This document shows positions 27,897-36,150 of a DNA stretch of 64,000 nucleotides, in pieces (position 1 is the first letter of the stretch; each line of letters opens with the position of its first letter). The translations under genes and the position numbers were made by a program. The stretch comes from Salinimonas chungwhensis DSM 16280 (GTDB taxonomy: Bacteria; Pseudomonadota; Gammaproteobacteria; Enterobacterales; Alteromonadaceae): positions 4,320 to 68,319 of the forward strand of contig NZ_KB899384.1 in NCBI RefSeq assembly GCF_000378185.1. Direction: 5' to 3'. Below the pieces are notes generated by a model, which was not told the origin of the DNA, searched no databases, and worked only from the letters and a program-made list of their open reading frames with translations.

Positions 27897-28098
27897 CTTG
27901 CCTCCCTTTTTACAAGTTAAGCGCCAACGCTATTTACTATGCAACTTGCATGTGTGTTTGTCTCACTGGCTTCCCTCTCAATCATTACGATCTTATTAAT
28001 CATTCGCCACGTAGCACAAAGATGTAAAAACAATGCTGGGTAAGCGCTATAGCGTATTTTCGCTGACAGCATCACATGTAATCTGATAGGAGTTAATT

Positions 28099-28902
28099 AT
28101 GCAAGACATGCCACAGTTAGGCATTGGCACGTTTCGTTTAGAAGATGATACCGCACATAAAGCCGTCGTAGATGCACTAAAAGTTGGTTTTCGCCATGTT
28201 GATACGGCACAGATTTATGGCAACGAAGAGCAGGTCGGTGATGCTATTCGAACCCAGAATATAGACCGTGACGACGTCTTTATTACTACAAAAGTCTGGT
28301 TTGATCATTTTGGTAATGATAGCTTTATTGCAAGTGTGCATGAAAGTCTGGCGAAACTTAAGGTTGATTATGTAGACCTTTTATTGGTCCACTGGCCGTC
28401 GCCCCATGACAAAGTGCCGATGGAGCAGTACCTGAACAGCCTGAAACAGGCAAAAGATGAAGGTCTTACACGTCATATCGGTGTGTCCAATTTTACGATT
28501 GCACAAATGGAAAAAGCTGTAGAGATTCTGGGCGAAGGCGAAATATATACTAATCAGGTGGAACTGCATCCGTACATGCAGAACCGTGGTGTCGCTGAGC
28601 GCGCTGAAGAGCTGGGAATGAAAGTGACCGCGTATATGCCGTTTGCCGTGGGTAAGGTGATGGATAGCGACGTATTGAAAGATATTGGTAACAAGTTCAA
28701 TGCAACGCCGGCGCAGGTCACTCTGGCGTGGATGAAAAATAAGGGGTATCACACTATCCCGTCATCTACAAATCCTGATCATATCAAAGATAACTTTGAA
28801 TTCGATAAAGTGAAATTATCAGATGAGGACATGGAACGTATTGGCGAATTAGACAATGGCGAACGTATCGTTGATCCTGACTTTGGACCAGAATGGGACT
28901 AA
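28099..28902 (+). CDS. dkgB: Aldo/keto reductase (2,5-diketo-D-gluconate reductase B-like)
   Basis: A 267-residue NADPH-dependent reductase of the AKR5 type. GFRHVDTAQIYGNE has the catalytic Asp and Tyr, VFITTKVW the Lys, and LLLVHWP the His. IGVSNFTIAQME and IPSSTNPDHIKDNF mark the cofactor site. The family reduces methylglyoxal, diketogluconate and other aldehydes. A strong GGAG precedes the ATG. It is monocistronic with its own terminator; the dkgB assignment within the family is by length and motif similarity. Confidence 0.82.
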   Translation: MQDMPQLGIGTFRLEDDTAHKAVVDALKVGFRHVDTAQIYGNEEQVGDAIRTQNIDRDDVFITTKVWFDHFGNDSFIASVHESLAKLKVDYVDLLLVHWPSPHDKVPMEQYLNSLKQAKDEGLTRHIGVSNFTIAQMEKAVEILGEGEIYTNQVELHPYMQNRGVAERAEELGMKVTAYMPFAVGKVMDSDVLKDIGNKFNATPAQVTLAWMKNKGYHTIPSSTNPDHIKDNFEFDKVKLSDEDMERIGELDNGERIVDPDFGPEWD

Positions 28903-28931
28903 GTCTGAGCTAATATAGAAGTACGTATTTG

Positions 28932-28964
28932 GGTGTTGCAGGTATTGCCTGCAACACCTTTTTT
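28932..28964 (+). terminator. Terminator after the aldo/keto reductase
   Basis: GGTGTTGCAGG, loop TATTG, CCTGCAACACC then six T. Confidence 0.95.
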
Positions 28965-29023
28965 GTATCAGGCATTCGATTCGCGCATACGTTCAAGTGT
29001 ATTAGCGCCTGCAGGAGTTGGGG

Positions 29024-30316
29024 TTGAAAGAAAAACAATTAGCCAGAGCAAAGCGTATTGCCCTATTATGGTTACTGGGCGCCGCAGTTCTGTTCATAAT
29101 TGCCACGGTCGGTGAAAAGATACCGGCGCTGATGCCATGGTCAACGCTGATTGGCTTTATAAAAATGGTCAGTGAAGCAGCTTTGATTGGCGGCCTGGCT
29201 GATTGGTTTGCAGTGACAGCATTATTTAAGCCCATCCCCCCGCGTTACCCAATCCCGCATACCAATATCGTTGCGGCGAATAAACATACCATTGCGCAGA
29301 ATCTCTCCGAGTTTGTGCAGGAGAAATTCTTTCATCCCGAGGCAATCGCTACGCTGGTCAGACAAAGTCAGCCGGCGCAGGCTGTGTCAAAATGGCTATT
29401 GTACCCCGGCAATGCTGAGAAGACTGCACGGTTTGCCGGTGATACTGTGCGCGGCGCACTAACTCTGGTAAATGATCAAAAAATCAGCGATTTATTCACG
29501 ACAAATTTAAAGAAAATGCTGAGCCGTATTGACCTGTCCCCTTTGGCTGGAGGGACGCTGGAAGTATTGACTCGTGAAGGTCGACATCAGCAGTTGCTGG
29601 ATCAGCTCATCGCGAAAGCGGCAGCATTGTTGCAGCGTCCTGCGGCACAGCAATTTATAACTGAAAAACTTCACCAATGGCTGAAGACTGAACATCGCAG
29701 ACTGGAAAGGTTTTTGCCTACGGCCTGGCTAAGTGAACAAGGCGCGCGGGTGGCGACGCAAGCCATTGTGAGTACTATTGAAGATATTAACGCCGATCCT
29801 GATCATCCTCTGCGCAAGCGATTTGATCAGTACGTGGCGCAGTTGATCAATGATGTCGAAAATGACCCGGCGCTGGCAGACAAACTGAACAGTATCAGAG
29901 ACAGGCTTCTGGATAATGCGGTATTACATAATTACATGTCGCAGATTCTGGACGATTTACGCCAGCGGCTGGATGCTGATTTGCAAGCCACAGACAGCAG
30001 GCTTCAATCCCACATGGTTACCATGCTACATGACATGGCACATACGCTGGCAACAAGAGAAGAGGCCAGTCACACTGTCAATAATTATATCACCCAGGCG
30101 GCGGCTTACGTTGCGCCCCAGGTAAGTGAGTTTTTGACCCGTCACATTCGCACCACAATCGAAAACTGGGATGAGCAGGAGATGGCGGCGCAGATTGAAC
30201 TGAATATAGGTAAAGATCTGCAAAAAGTACGCATTAACGGAACGCTGGTGGGTGGACTTATTGGTGGTATTTTATTTCTGATCGAGCTGGGAATCGGCCA
30301 GGTTCTCGTGGCCTGA
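29024..30316 (+). CDS. DUF445 family membrane protein
   Basis: A protein of about 430 residues with one or two N-terminal membrane helices (IALLWLLGAAVLFIIATVG), then the DUF445 signature LIGGLADWFAVTALFKP, a long helical body, and a C-terminal glycine-rich hairpin helix (VRINGTLVGGLIGGILFLIEL). TTG 29024 is preferred because AGGAG lies seven bases upstream; TTG 29018 is too close. The role of the family is unknown. Its last 45 bp overlap the convergent acpH gene. Confidence 0.87.
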   Translation: MKEKQLARAKRIALLWLLGAAVLFIIATVGEKIPALMPWSTLIGFIKMVSEAALIGGLADWFAVTALFKPIPPRYPIPHTNIVAANKHTIAQNLSEFVQEKFFHPEAIATLVRQSQPAQAVSKWLLYPGNAEKTARFAGDTVRGALTLVNDQKISDLFTTNLKKMLSRIDLSPLAGGTLEVLTREGRHQQLLDQLIAKAAALLQRPAAQQFITEKLHQWLKTEHRRLERFLPTAWLSEQGARVATQAIVSTIEDINADPDHPLRKRFDQYVAQLINDVENDPALADKLNSIRDRLLDNAVLHNYMSQILDDLRQRLDADLQATDSRLQSHMVTMLHDMAHTLATREEASHTVNNYITQAAAYVAPQVSEFLTRHIRTTIENWDEQEMAAQIELNIGKDLQKVRINGTLVGGLIGGILFLIELGIGQVLVA

Positions 30317-30898
30317 TTGCTCTATGGCTGCATCGTTTACAGCATCAATGAGGGTGGGGAAAAAGTTTAAAAAGGCCTGTTCCAGCTGCAGGTAATTTTT
30401 CTCAACTTCTTTAATACTTCCCGAGAATTGATTAGGGAACCGAATTCTTCTGGCGGTGTTATCCAGAGCGCGGGCGAGGCCGTCCATATCTTTGTATACA
30501 GCGAGCCATTTGTGCTGCACCATGCTGGTGACGGTTTTTTGCATGGGCGAGGGCATCTCAGCCAGACAGCCAGTTAAGTCGTCGTATACATTCTCACAAA
30601 ATATATCCAGCGGTACTTGTGAATAGTTTTTCCAGTGTTTGATGAGAAAGTGATCGAAGGAGATATCTGTAATGATTCCTGCAAATCGTTTTCTCTTAGG
30701 ACTAATAAGCTGTTTCGCGGCGCTCACCTGCCCGTGTGTGTCAGTAAACCTATCTACCCAGCGGTGATTCGCCAGCCCCTTTCTTACCGGCAACGGATAC
30801 ATACCGGGCTGTGAGCCCCGCATGAAATCGCCCAACAAGTTGCCAAAGCGGGAGGCCGGAACTGGCCTGGCAAGATACATGTGCGCCAGATAGTTCAT
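30272..30898 (-). CDS. acpH: Acyl carrier protein phosphodiesterase
   Basis: A 208-residue HD-like metalloenzyme that removes 4'-phosphopantetheine from acyl carrier protein. The N-terminus MNYLAHMYLA with FGNLLGDFMRG, the metal motif HRWVDRFTDTH and ITDISFDHFLIKHW match AcpH. It lies five bases after the TM2-domain gene on the same strand, so the two may be cotranscribed. The C-terminal end overlaps the DUF445 gene tail-to-tail. Confidence 0.92.
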   Translation of the reverse strand: MNYLAHMYLARPVPASRFGNLLGDFMRGSQPGMYPLPVRKGLANHRWVDRFTDTHGQVSAAKQLISPKRKRFAGIITDISFDHFLIKHWKNYSQVPLDIFCENVYDDLTGCLAEMPSPMQKTVTSMVQHKWLAVYKDMDGLARALDNTARRIRFPNQFSGSIKEVEKNYLQLEQAFLNFFPTLIDAVNDAAIEQSGHENLADSQLDQK

Positions 30899-30902
30899 CA
30901 GG

Positions 30903-31625
30903 CTACCTGCAGTTATCCGGAAACAAACGCGCAGAGACAGTAGACGCCGAGCAATCCCAAAATGTCTGCCCCTCTACAATCACCGGTTGCATGATCAGTT
31001 GTCCTCCAGCGCGCGCTGATGTGCTCTGGTAGAGTAGTTTAATACGGCCATTTTCAATCTGCAGACGTGTCGCGTAATCTTCTTTGAAATTGGCGGGAAG
31101 ATCCAATTGTGACAGACGCTGCGGCCGCCGACCAGTCCGCATGATATAGTTTTGCGCAGACGTGGATGCAACCTGCGCTGCGTTAATATCCGACTGCATA
31201 TTGGCCATGCCAGAGAGCATTTTAAAAGGAATATATGCTGAAGCAATGAGCGCGGTAACTGCCAGCATCGCGCCGATAATTAAAAATGCAGCCAAGACTT
31301 TGGCACTTTCACGCCCATTGCTGACACCACCGTTATGTTTTTGATTCCATCGGGGTTGATCGGTGGCCATAAATACCACGCATTCAATCAGCGCCACCAA
31401 CCAGGGAATGGGGGTCCAGCAAAAAAACAGATAAAACAGCCCGCGCCATTGACCCAGATAAAACCTGTGCAGTCCCAGCGCACCGCCAAATAGTGCCAAG
31501 GCCGCCGCCGCAACCCGGCTTTTATAAATTATATCCACCGGTTCAGGATTTTTATCCCGGCACGACTGAGAATCCGTAGAATCGCAGGTTTGTAAATAAT
31601 TATCGCTATGCTCAGATGTGCTCAT
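30903..31625 (-). CDS. TM2-domain membrane protein
   Basis: A 240-residue protein with a cytoplasmic N-terminus of about 35 residues and a TM2 domain (VAAAALALFGGALGLHRFYLGQWRG starts near residue 36, split here by its GLHRFYLG core). A second helix pair (AAFLIIGAMLAVTALIASAYIPF) and a C-terminal extracytoplasmic part resembling a pilin-like fold follow. Two cysteines near the end (FWDCSAS and DNCR) may form a disulfide. Role unknown. It is placed before acpH. Confidence 0.75.
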   Translation of the reverse strand: MSTSEHSDNYLQTCDSTDSQSCRDKNPEPVDIIYKSRVAAAALALFGGALGLHRFYLGQWRGLFYLFFCWTPIPWLVALIECVVFMATDQPRWNQKHNGGVSNGRESAKVLAAFLIIGAMLAVTALIASAYIPFKMLSGMANMQSDINAAQVASTSAQNYIMRTGRRPQRLSQLDLPANFKEDYATRLQIENGRIKLLYQSTSARAGGQLIMQPVIVEGQTFWDCSASTVSARLFPDNCR

Positions 31626-31981
31626 GGGAAGAATGTATCTACTAAATGAAAACCTATTGTGTCACAGGCAGCAGTCAGTCTGAAAGGCCGTTACACGCAA
31701 TAGTCTGCTTTTTCAGCTTAACTCTGTTTTTATGCCAACCTAAGCTCACGCTACTCAAGATTAATGCGTGCTTCATGATGTATAGGTTTGCCAGACAGAA
31801 ATCGCTTTATGTGCCCTACACGTATAGGTTTATTGTGTCACTTTTGTGTCACTTTTATGACATAAAGGTTGACAGTCTTTGACTCGCGCGTAGACTTCGC
31901 GCTTCGCGTCTATCACTCCAAAGACGCTTATTGCCCGGTCATTAACCGGACACCCATAACAGGCTTTTTTCGGAGGTGAAT
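31626..31981. promoter_or_regulatory. Gene-free stretch before the porin gene
   Basis: No convincing gene is seen. TATAGGTTT occurs twice (near 31780 and 31823), and TTGTGTCACTTTT is repeated in tandem at 31833-31856, about 130 bp before the porin start. A TTGACA follows at 31869. These could be an activator site and a promoter. An ORF at 31646-31882 has no protein-like features. Confidence 0.3.
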
Positions 31982-33178
31982 TTGCAACGGCCTTTAACCG
32001 CTTCTTTACTATGCTGTTCGGTAGTTTTTTTTGTTTTTCCTTTGAGCGCCGAAATTTATCGTTCACCATCTATTAAGATTCCCGGGAAAAATGGATCTGG
32101 GATTCTGTTTGGTGATGAAAATGGCAATTTTTCCATGCAACTTAACACACGCTGGCAGTTGCGTTACTCATCAAAGTTTCCGGACATTCCCCGGGCTCCT
32201 GATGAATATACCGAAGCAGAACAAGATAAATTTCACGTCAACCGCGCCAGGCTAAAAGCAAAAGGTCATGCAGGTTTGCCATGGATTACCTATTCCTGGG
32301 AATATGAACTGGCTGATGATTTTATGTTGGACTACCAATTTAGGCTGGAAAAGTATGACGCGGTAAAATTTAAAGTCGGTCAGTGGAAATTGGAGTATTC
32401 CCGCGAGCGAAGTATCAGTAGTGGCGGACAACAAATGCTGGATAGATCTATTATTAACCGGGTTTTTACTATCGATCGGCATAAAGCAGCCTCGTTTTAC
32501 GGTCAGTTAAATGAGGGAACATTTTCTGATATCAATTACTGGGTAGGTATTGGCAGTGGCCAGGGACGGGGTGGCGACTTGTCCGGGTCGGGACGGCCTT
32601 TATATTTTGCACGATTGCAGTGGAACCCCACGGGCGAAGGCGTAGATTTTGTCGGTAGTGATCTTTCTTATCATGACGAATTAGCGCTATCCGTCGCCTA
32701 TGCGTGGGCCGATCATGAAAGTCGCTTCAGTCGTTTTTCGTCATCCGGTGGCGGGCAGTTAAAACGTTGGGTGAACAATGACCAGCAGATTAATAATATC
32801 AGCCAGTTTAATGTTGACTCGGCGCTCAAATATAAAGGATTTAGCTGGCAGGGTGAGTATCACGAAAAAGAAGTGAGCGCCCCAGCTCAGGCCACGTTAG
32901 ACTTAGATGGTTTTTATGTTCAGGGCGGATATTTTCTGCACCATACTGTGGCATGGTGGCCTGAGAATATTGAAGTAGCTATGCGCTATGCCGCCTATGA
33001 GTCGCAGGTAGATTTTTCGACACGCAAGAATAGAGAACGAGCACTGGCAGCTAACTGGTTTTTAAACGGTCACAACAATAAGTTGACTGTAGATATAACA
33101 AAATATGACCTAAGTAGCTCTGACTATCCAGATTATGACGATACCCGTGTGCGCCTGCAGTGGGATGTTACTTTTTAA
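31982..33178 (+). CDS. Phosphate-selective porin O/P-type outer-membrane porin
   Basis: A protein of about 398 residues with a signal peptide ending in PLSAE and then a beta-barrel rich in alternating Tyr, Trp and Phe strands, ending in the outer-membrane signature RLQWDVTF with C-terminal Phe. LNTRWQLRYSSKF, FKVGQWKLEYSRERS, LDRSIINRVF and ALAANWFLNGHNNKLTVDI match the OprO/OprP family. TTG 31982 is preferred because GGAGG lies five bases upstream; GTG 31976 overlaps it. No phosphate genes are nearby, so substrate specificity is unclear. Confidence 0.83.
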   Translation: MQRPLTASLLCCSVVFFVFPLSAEIYRSPSIKIPGKNGSGILFGDENGNFSMQLNTRWQLRYSSKFPDIPRAPDEYTEAEQDKFHVNRARLKAKGHAGLPWITYSWEYELADDFMLDYQFRLEKYDAVKFKVGQWKLEYSRERSISSGGQQMLDRSIINRVFTIDRHKAASFYGQLNEGTFSDINYWVGIGSGQGRGGDLSGSGRPLYFARLQWNPTGEGVDFVGSDLSYHDELALSVAYAWADHESRFSRFSSSGGGQLKRWVNNDQQINNISQFNVDSALKYKGFSWQGEYHEKEVSAPAQATLDLDGFYVQGGYFLHHTVAWWPENIEVAMRYAAYESQVDFSTRKNRERALAANWFLNGHNNKLTVDITKYDLSSSDYPDYDDTRVRLQWDVTF

Positions 33179-33188
33179 TAATACATAC

Positions 33189-33225
33189 AAAAAAGGCTCC
33201 CACCATGAAAGTGGGAGCCTTTTTT
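33189..33225 (+). terminator. Terminator after the porin
   Basis: AAAAAAGGCTCCCAC, loop CATGAAA, GTGGGAGCCTTTTTT. Confidence 0.95.
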
Positions 33226-33372
33226 GCTTGGCACGTATAGCCCTGTTGATATACCGCATGGCAAGCTTGAATGCTGTGTCAATCATCGAGCGGGGCGAAA
33301 ATGTTTCAACCACTTTAATAGTTAAAACCAAAACGTTATAAAGTTAACGTCTTAAACGTGCTGGCTATTGGA

Positions 33373-33507
33373 TTAATTGCCTGAAAAGAGTTCAGATTTC
33401 TTCTTAATCTTACAGTCAAAAATCTTCTGAGTGTTTTTTCTTCCAATATAAAAAGCCACTGTGTATGGGTGTTTACGCTGAAAGAACTTCGCTACAGACT
33501 TAAACAT
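33373..33507 (-). CDS. Small basic protein, 44 aa
   Basis: A minus-strand ORF of 44 codons with a near-perfect AGGAGG four bases before its ATG. The protein begins MFKSVAKFFQRKHPY, is strongly basic (about a dozen Lys and Arg) and has one Cys in FDCKIKKKS. Upstream on the same strand TATAGT lies within a TATA-rich stretch. It is not recognised. The excellent ribosome binding site and coding-like composition suggest a real small gene in the otherwise empty 600-bp stretch after the porin. Confidence 0.6.
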   Translation of the reverse strand: MFKSVAKFFQRKHPYTVAFYIGRKNTQKIFDCKIKKKSELFSGN

Positions 33508-33664
33508 AAATCCTCCTGTTCTTCTTTTACGATTCTTATACTATATCAATATCTCGCAAGGATCCAATTTATTTCATACAGCTGTAATAAAACTGAAATA
33601 TTTTAGTGCTAGGCCGTGTGCCGGAATCAAAATAATTGAACTGCTGGCAATTTGAGGGCGTAAC

Positions 33665-33745
33665 ATGAAGAAGCACCAACAAATTGCAGCGTGCAAAAAG
33701 CAGCCCTTGCGAAGTGTGTATCCACACAGTGCAATTAATGCATAA
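33665..33745 (+). CDS. Possible 26-aa ORF
   Basis: ATG 33665 is preceded by GAGGG at eight bases and opens MKKHQQIAACKKQPLR, ending at TAA 33743. It is short and basic and may be a leader peptide or chance. It lies 33 bp upstream of the acidic 73-aa gene. Confidence 0.25.
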   Translation: MKKHQQIAACKKQPLRSVYPHSAINA

Positions 33746-33778
33746 TTCTTGCCACTTTAATGGTTTGTGAGGTAACTA

Positions 33779-34000
33779 ATGACTAAGCAAGATAACGAGA
33801 AAGACGATACCCAGAAAAAATCCAGACACGATGATGAGATAATGGATGAAAAGGAGGCTGAGGCCAGCGCGCCGGATGATGAAAGTATAGCCGGAGAAGA
33901 AGACCCTGGGGCAGCGATTGAAGAGTGGGTAAAAATGAATAAAGAGTACGAAAAGCGGCACCCAAACGCTAAAAAGGAGAAAAAGGACGAGTCTGACTAA
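33779..34000 (+). CDS. Hypothetical highly charged protein, 73 aa
   Basis: A 73-residue hydrophilic protein, dominated by Asp, Glu and Lys, almost certainly disordered. A better ordered segment EEWVKMNKEYEKRHPN lies near the C-terminus. GAGG lies seven bases before the ATG. It is not recognised. A weak hairpin CCAG-TTATAC-CTGG plus TTTT near 34121-34138 may end its transcript. Confidence 0.55.
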   Translation: MTKQDNEKDDTQKKSRHDDEIMDEKEAEASAPDDESIAGEEDPGAAIEEWVKMNKEYEKRHPNAKKEKKDESD

Positions 34001-34142
34001 CGGACTTAAAATTTTATGGTATTTGATTGTCAGGAAGCATTGCTATGTGAGAGTCATGTAAAAACGCGGCGTTAATTGAAAATCTTACCTCACCATCTGG
34101 TAGCGCTTTGCTTAGACATACCCAGTTATACCTGGTTTTGCA

Positions 34143-34180
34143 AACACCTGATGATACATAAATTTATGTCTTCAGGTGTT
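34143..34180. repeat. Long interrupted palindrome
   Basis: AACACCTGA-TGAT-ACATAAA is followed by TTTATGT-C-TTCAGGTGTT: the outer 9 bp and inner 7 bp pair, separated by a small internal bulge. It lies 25 bp beyond the stop of the convergent decarboxylase-like gene. There is no T run. It may be a bidirectional transcript-end structure or a protein site. Confidence 0.5.
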
Positions 34181-34205
34181 CATAGTATCGCCGAATCGTG
34201 TTGTT

Positions 34206-34556
34206 TTATTCGCTCTTGTCGCTAAATTGCTCAAAAGCCTGCATAGCATCCGCTGCGTACATAAGCGATGGTCCACCCCCCATATAGATAGCCATTGCCA
34301 GAGTTTCCTCAACTTCCTGCTGTGTCGCGCCCAGTTCAACCAGCGCCTTTGTATGGAAACCAATGCATCCATCACAACGGGTGGAAACACCAATGGCCAG
34401 CGCAATAAGCTCCTTGGTCTTTTTATCCAGCACACCGTCTGATGTAGCGCCCTTAGCCATGGCGGAAAAGCCTTGCATGGTATCGGGAATATTGTTGCGT
34501 AAATCTTTCATATTAGATGAAATACGCTTGATAATTTCGGGATAGGATTTACTCAT
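34206..34556 (-). CDS. Carboxymuconolactone decarboxylase family protein (AhpD-like)
   Basis: A 116-residue all-helical protein with the redox motif CDGCIGFH (Cys61, Cys64, His68), preceded by TKELIALAIGVSTR and followed by ALVELGATQQEVEETLAMAIYMGGGPSLM. The CxxC-x3-His pattern is that of AhpD-type alkylhydroperoxidases, so a peroxide- or thiol-linked role is likelier than decarboxylation. It is monocistronic. Confidence 0.88.
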   Translation of the reverse strand: MSKSYPEIIKRISSNMKDLRNNIPDTMQGFSAMAKGATSDGVLDKKTKELIALAIGVSTRCDGCIGFHTKALVELGATQQEVEETLAMAIYMGGGPSLMYAADAMQAFEQFSDKSE

Positions 34557-34666
34557 TTTAAGTCCCTCGCTTGATTGAATATAGTCAGAGTACCTGTACT
34601 AATTCGTAGCTATCCTGGTTTCGATCAATTTTGATGCAAAAGAGCGCCCTGAAAAGACGCTAATCT

Positions 34667-35287
34667 TCAGGAAATGTCCTTTGCGAAAATGTTTAGCTGC
34701 CAACCCCATTTTAAAGCGCCAAGCCGCAACGTAACCGTGGTCAGGAAGGAACCGATGATACACCACAGATAGGGTGCACCGGCATAGAGCAATCCTGCAT
34801 AAACGCAGCCTCCGGCAATACAGGCGGTGGCATACAGTTCACAGCGCATAACCAGGGGTACCTTGCGGGCGATAACATCCCGCAATAGCCCGCCAAAAAT
34901 CGCGGTCACAGTGCCCAGCGTGATCGCTATAAGCATATTGGTCTCATTAATCAGCGCTTTCTCAATTCCGATGATGTTATAAAGAGCCAGACCAAACGCA
35001 TCAAATCCCATCATTAATCTGTTGGATATCCCTGAGTTCAGTTTTATCAGAATGATAGTAATTACGATGGCTCCATACGTAGAGTATAGATAGTCTGGAT
35101 TAGCTATCCAGAAAACGGGCTCATCCAGTAGTACATCCCGCAAAGTCCCGCCGCCAATAGCAGTTATCACTGCTAGCACCACCACACCGAAGCTATCGAC
35201 ATCTTCTTCATAAGCTACCAGTGCTCCGGAAATAGCAAAAAATGCGATACTGACAATATTGAGAAGATGAAACCAATCAGCGCTCAT
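34667..35287 (-). CDS. Trimeric intracellular cation channel family protein (YadS/UPF0126 type)
   Basis: A 206-residue inner-membrane protein with seven hydrophobic segments made of two related halves. Each half has the GGxxRD motif: AIGGGTLRDVLLD (about 42) and AIFGGLLRDVIARKVP (about 129). Bacterial TRIC homologues form trimeric cation channels; a role in glycine transport has been proposed for some. The start is ATG 35287. No operon partner is seen. Confidence 0.88.
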   Translation of the reverse strand: MSADWFHLLNIVSIAFFAISGALVAYEEDVDSFGVVVLAVITAIGGGTLRDVLLDEPVFWIANPDYLYSTYGAIVITIILIKLNSGISNRLMMGFDAFGLALYNIIGIEKALINETNMLIAITLGTVTAIFGGLLRDVIARKVPLVMRCELYATACIAGGCVYAGLLYAGAPYLWCIIGSFLTTVTLRLGALKWGWQLNIFAKDIS

Positions 35288-35551
35288 ACGATTGCTCCCG
35301 AAACGCGGTTATTAGGTATTACTTATTTGATGATTAAAAAATATTTAGATCACATGGATTCAGATTTTACAGGGATAAGGTGATAGATAGAGAAAAGTGA
35401 CTATCAACCGGTAAGCTACTATTCTGAAGAAAAGCAGAGCGGATTAATTTTCTGTCACATAAACACCTTAATTTATGACCGTTATATTACATCCATGCGT
35501 ATGCAAAATATCATTCGTACTTGCCAGTATTAACCAGCAACAGGTTTAGTT

Positions 35552-35815
35552 ATGCCAGCTTCAAGACATTCCCTATTATCGATACCCAGCGATGCACTGG
35601 ATGCATTATCGAGCTTTTGTACGCTTCGTCATTTATCGGTACATTCATTAGAAATGGCTGCGCACAATATAGTGGCGCGTCTTAATGACAGTGTGTCGTT
35701 AGAGGTAATACTTTTAGGCAAGAATAAAGTACAAATGATCCTGCAATATCCCCATCAAACTGAAAATGTTTATATGTCCAGAACCAACGGCCGGTGGGAA
35801 CATCGCACGGGTTAA
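35552..35815 (+). CDS. Hypothetical protein, 87 aa
   Basis: An 87-residue soluble protein with no recognised motif. The central SVSLEVILLGKNKVQMILQYP looks like paired beta strands. ATG 35552 has AGG ten bases upstream. Function unknown; the 264 bp before it holds only AT-rich promoter-like DNA. Confidence 0.5.
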   Translation: MPASRHSLLSIPSDALDALSSFCTLRHLSVHSLEMAAHNIVARLNDSVSLEVILLGKNKVQMILQYPHQTENVYMSRTNGRWEHRTG

Positions 35816-35841
35816 TTAATAAACGTCGTCAGAGTGTGTTT

Positions 35842-36140
35842 ACTGCCTGGTAAGCACCGACATTTCAGCTAGGCAGTTCCCTGCTAAACCTAATTTTTCT
35901 CTTCTATGACAGAAAGTTAATATTTCTTTGCATCTGTTTCACAGCGTTTAGAGTAATGCTCAGTTAAAGTATGTTTTTATTGCATGCGCAAAAATAACTT
36001 GGACGGTGGCCCGGCGAACCCGTCGCTACATCAGCTCAATGTTAAGTCGTTGAGACTGACGAGTAATCGCTACGACAAAACCTATGCGACACCAAATAAC
36101 CACCTACATGTGAATATTGTTGGTTATATTTTTCTGTCAA
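35842..36140 (+). promoter_or_regulatory. Possible structured leader of the TonB receptor gene
   Basis: ACTGCCT (35842-35848) pairs with AGGCAGT (35871-35877), a possible end of the upstream transcript. Further on, 36000-36085 can fold into several hairpins: GACGG with CCGTC, CTCAA with TTGAG, and GTCGT with ACGAC. No known riboswitch consensus, cobalamin included, is recognised. No gene is seen in this 335-bp stretch. Confidence 0.3.
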
Positions 36141-36150
36141 GGATGCCCAA

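Noticed and set aside
31646-31882. ORF of 78 codons before the porin
   Set aside because: Composition is not protein-like, it has no ribosome binding site, and it overlaps the probable porin promoter.
35990-36090. Cobalamin riboswitch before the TonB receptor
   Set aside because: No B12-box or other conserved cobalamin-riboswitch core is seen.
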